Positions 62,131-64,000 of a DNA stretch of 64,000 bases are shown here, piece by piece. Each line of letters starts with the position of its first letter. The first letter of the stretch is position 1. Both the position numbers and the translations under genes were made by a program. The stretch is taken from the NCBI RefSeq assembly GCF_000002425.4, contig NC_037273.1:4524521-4588520 (forward strand), in the 5' to 3' direction. The stretch comes from Physcomitrium patens (Eukaryota; Streptophyta; Bryopsida; Funariales; Funariaceae). The notes beneath the pieces were generated by a model. The model saw only the letters and a list, made by a program, of their open reading frames with translations. It made no database searches and was not told the origin of the DNA.

Positions 62131-63826
62131 GATGGTGATTGAGCGTAAGAAGAGGACAGCTACAAGAGAGGAGCGACAGCATAATATCAAGACAAAGGAA
62201 GCATTGCCACCAATGGAGTGCGTGATAGTGACCAGCATGGAGCTGGTTGCTATGGACATTTTTTGGTCTTAAAGGAGACAGAGAGAGTTTTGCACGGCGC
62301 AGATGTATGGGTTTCTGAAGTTTTCGCAAAGGCTACCACCAATAGATATAGCATTGTTAACGGAATATGTGACGAATTATGATCCGGAAGACGGGTCCAG
62401 TGTGGTTCATGGGAGAATTATTGGTATAGATGAGGTGACGTTGAACAAGGTTCTATATCTTCCCATGGATGAGCTACCGGTATCGAGAGACTTGGAGTCT
62501 GATTTTGTTCCAAGCAAGTACTTCAAGTCGGGAAACAAAGCGTTTGAGAAAAATCAAGGGTAGAAGACAACGGATGTGCTTACGCCAGAGCTGGGAGAAT
62601 GGATGCGGTTTGTGCAGAAGCGATTAGGGCTGAACCGACATTCAACATATATGGCAAGGAGGTTATTATTTTCAGCAATTGCGACGCTGGAGGGGATGGT
62701 CTTCAACTGGGCAGCGTATGTTGCGACCAGAATCCATGCAGAATTGGATGTGAAAAGAAGAACAGGGAAGGTTACCACGATGTTATGCTCCAACTACGTG
62801 TGTAAAGCAATTAGATATCAACTGAAGCAACCTTCAATGGTGGAGAGACTAGACGCTGTAGCAACAGAGACAAGAGTAGAGTCAACGCCATTGCTATCAA
62901 AACAAGTCAAGGAAGCGGCGATAGCAGAGTGCAGCCAAGCTAGAAATTACGAACAGACCAATGTCAGCTCGTCATCTAGAGAATTGGGTCGTCCTAGTAC
63001 CAATATGGCCGTCACTCCACCAGTACTGGTAGAGTATTATCAACGGGTGGATTTATCGGGAGCTGGCCAGCAGGCAAGAGAACTCAAAGAGTTAATCTCG
63101 GCACAAATTACTCAATTACAGATGGCCGTTGAAAAAATGGGCAATGAATTCAGCCTTAGACAGGTACTGGAGGAGAAGGACAAGATCATTGAGGATCAGA
63201 AGAAGAAGATTGGAGATTTACAATGTGCTTCAGTAATGGACGCTCTCAAATATTCAAGATTAGAGCACCAATTCAAGGAGACCCAAGCGGAATGGGCCAA
63301 GGAGAACAAGTTGGCAAAGAGTCTGATGGAGCTTACCAAGCAGGAGTGTATGGAGTTGCGGAACCAATACCAAGAGGACAAGAATAAGGTGGCGGAATTG
63401 GAAGCCAAGAGATCCAAATTGGAGGACGATTTTTGGAGACAATCGGAAAGCTCAAAGATGGAGAACGAGCAATTGAAGAAAAGGATTGCCGAATTGGAGG
63501 CAGAAATGATTACAGTTACCACGCAGCAAGGAGAGGTCAATCCAGCAAGTACATCTTTATGGGAATTAGAGAAACAGGTGCATGCCCTGGAGGAGCAGCT
63601 GAAAGAGCGAGACACCCAAATTGCGCTTTTGGAGTCTGAGGTTCGGGAATTGGGAGCACTTAACGAGGACTTGACAGCTTTATTGAATGCAGAGCAGGTG
63701 AGAGAGGGAGTTGGAAAAGAAGCTCAAGAAGTCGAAACCAATCTCACTTATGGAAATGATGAAATGGACCAAGGCGGACCAGAGGTTCAGACATTGGAGG
63801 AAGCCAATGATGTGGTGATATTGTAA
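62131..63826 (+). pseudogene. Extra 3' ORF of family 2, copy E: helical domain plus coiled coil
   Basis: Starts MVIERKKRTATREE and a PPMECVIVTSME block, then RLPPIDIALLTEYVTNYDPED, GRIIGIDEVTLNKVLYLP (62,303-62,563), then ELGEWMRFVQKRLGLNRHST, ATLEGMVFNWAAYVATRIHA and TTMLCSNYVCKAIRY (about 62,580-62,820). The last 250 or so residues form a long coiled coil (heptads from ELISAQITQLQMAVEKMG through LEKQVHALEEQLKERDTQ), ending acidic at 63,826. The block order GR-I-GID..LN..L.LP / W..F...RL / R..L..AI..GMVFNW is reminiscent of the domain annotated 'putative plant transposon protein'. Not gag, pol or a typical envelope: no signal peptide or membrane segment was seen. Largely but not wholly intact here; role unknown. 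Confidence 0.7.
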
Positions 63827-63878
63827 AATGTAGTACGAGGTGGTTTGCGAGGACGCTGCACAGTAAGAAGTGGGGCTA

Positions 63879-64000
63879 TGTAGAATGTATAAATGACTTT
63901 TTTGGTTCGTTATCGGTTAAATAGTAGTAATGTTGGAATTTAGATAAATGATTAGTTCGATTAGTTGTTAATAGTAGGAAGTTAGGAACATATGCGATTA
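63879..64000 (+). repeat. 3' LTR of family 2 copy E, cut by the right window edge
   Basis: TGTAGAATGTATAAATG begins right after the polypurine stretch, parallel to the TGTAGAATAAGTAG start of the copy B LTR. Confidence 0.8.

Larger units (their letters stand above)
55279..64000 (+). mobile_element. Family 2 (Tat/Athila-like Ty3/Gypsy) element, copy E, runs off the right edge
   Basis: The best preserved element here: partial 5' LTR (55,279-55,683), primer site, gag, knuckles, protease, RT, RNase H, integrase, extra 3' ORF, polypurine stretch (AAGAAGTGGGG, 63,865-63,875) and the first 122 bp of the 3' LTR (63,879-64,000). It has roughly ten breaks in gag-pol. Its LTR has diverged from those of copies A, B and D, marking a different subfamily. 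LTR-based age cannot be estimated because the two LTR pieces visible do not overlap. Confidence 0.93.

Noticed and set aside
63196-63615. 139-codon - strand open frame rich in Ser/Phe
   Set aside because: Shadow of the coiled-coil coding strand (Glu/Lys codons read backwards).
62131-63826. Envelope gene of an endogenous retrovirus
   Set aside because: The ORF lacks a signal peptide, membrane segment or fusion-type motif; coiled coil alone is not enough.
1-64000. tRNA, rRNA, CRISPR arrays or riboswitches
   Set aside because: No cloverleaf with conserved A and B boxes, no rRNA signatures and no regularly spaced short repeats with unique spacers were found. The tRNA-like matches are retrotransposon primer sites.

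Overview
This window looks like a piece of a land-plant nuclear genome, very AT-rich and dominated by nested LTR retrotransposon fossils, with one GC-rich island that carries a host gene. Evidence for a plant is the pair of Ty3/Gypsy lineages present (a chromodomain-bearing chromovirus with an initiator-Met type primer site, and a Tat/Athila-like lineage with an Asp-type primer site and an extra 3' ORF) and a host gene with short introns and a plant-style proline/threonine-rich secretory protein. I cannot assign a species; a bryophyte, lycophyte, fern or gymnosperm would all fit.

Three retroelement families recur. Family 1 is a chromovirus with LTRs of about 560 bp: two near-complete copies on the + strand (10,883-17,275 and 21,033-27,420), an older pol piece (363-503 and 1,757-2,548), two gag/leader remnants on the - strand, and many solo or partial LTRs. 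Family 2 is Tat/Athila-like with LTRs of about 700-760 bp: a degraded - strand copy (2,549 to about 9,830), a copy with both LTRs and a perfect target duplication (32,157-42,030, -), a - strand fragment (53,648 to about 55,278) and the best preserved copy (about 55,279 to beyond the right edge, +). Family 3 is an unassigned gag/protease element with LTRs of about 1.2 kb: a solo LTR (504-1,757, +) and an element body on the - strand (about 20,054 down to about 9,831) split by the first chromovirus.

Layout: 1-10,882 is a stack of old fragments; 10,883-17,275 is chromovirus 1 inside family 3; 17,276-20,054 is the rest of family 3; 20,055-28,213 is a - strand chromovirus relative split by chromovirus 2; 28,214-32,156 is AT-rich DNA with an LTR scrap and the first half of a possible MULE-like transposase remnant, whose second half resumes at 42,036 after family 2 copy B; about 43,860-47,170 is the GC-rich island with a five-exon gene for a small single-pass membrane protein with a heptad Thr/Pro repeat; 47,170-53,647 is AT-rich DNA with four - strand chromovirus LTRs or LTR pieces; 53,648-64,000 holds two family 2 elements in opposite orientation.

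No rRNA, tRNA, CRISPR array or bacterial-type operon was seen. The most notable signals are the conserved extra 3' ORF of family 2, a perfectly identical 488-bp tract shared by two otherwise diverged chromovirus fossils, a perfect 23-bp palindrome kept in the chromovirus LTRs, and the host gene with a coding-looking continuation in another frame. All boundaries were read by eye; those not fixed by target duplications or LTR alignment are approximate.
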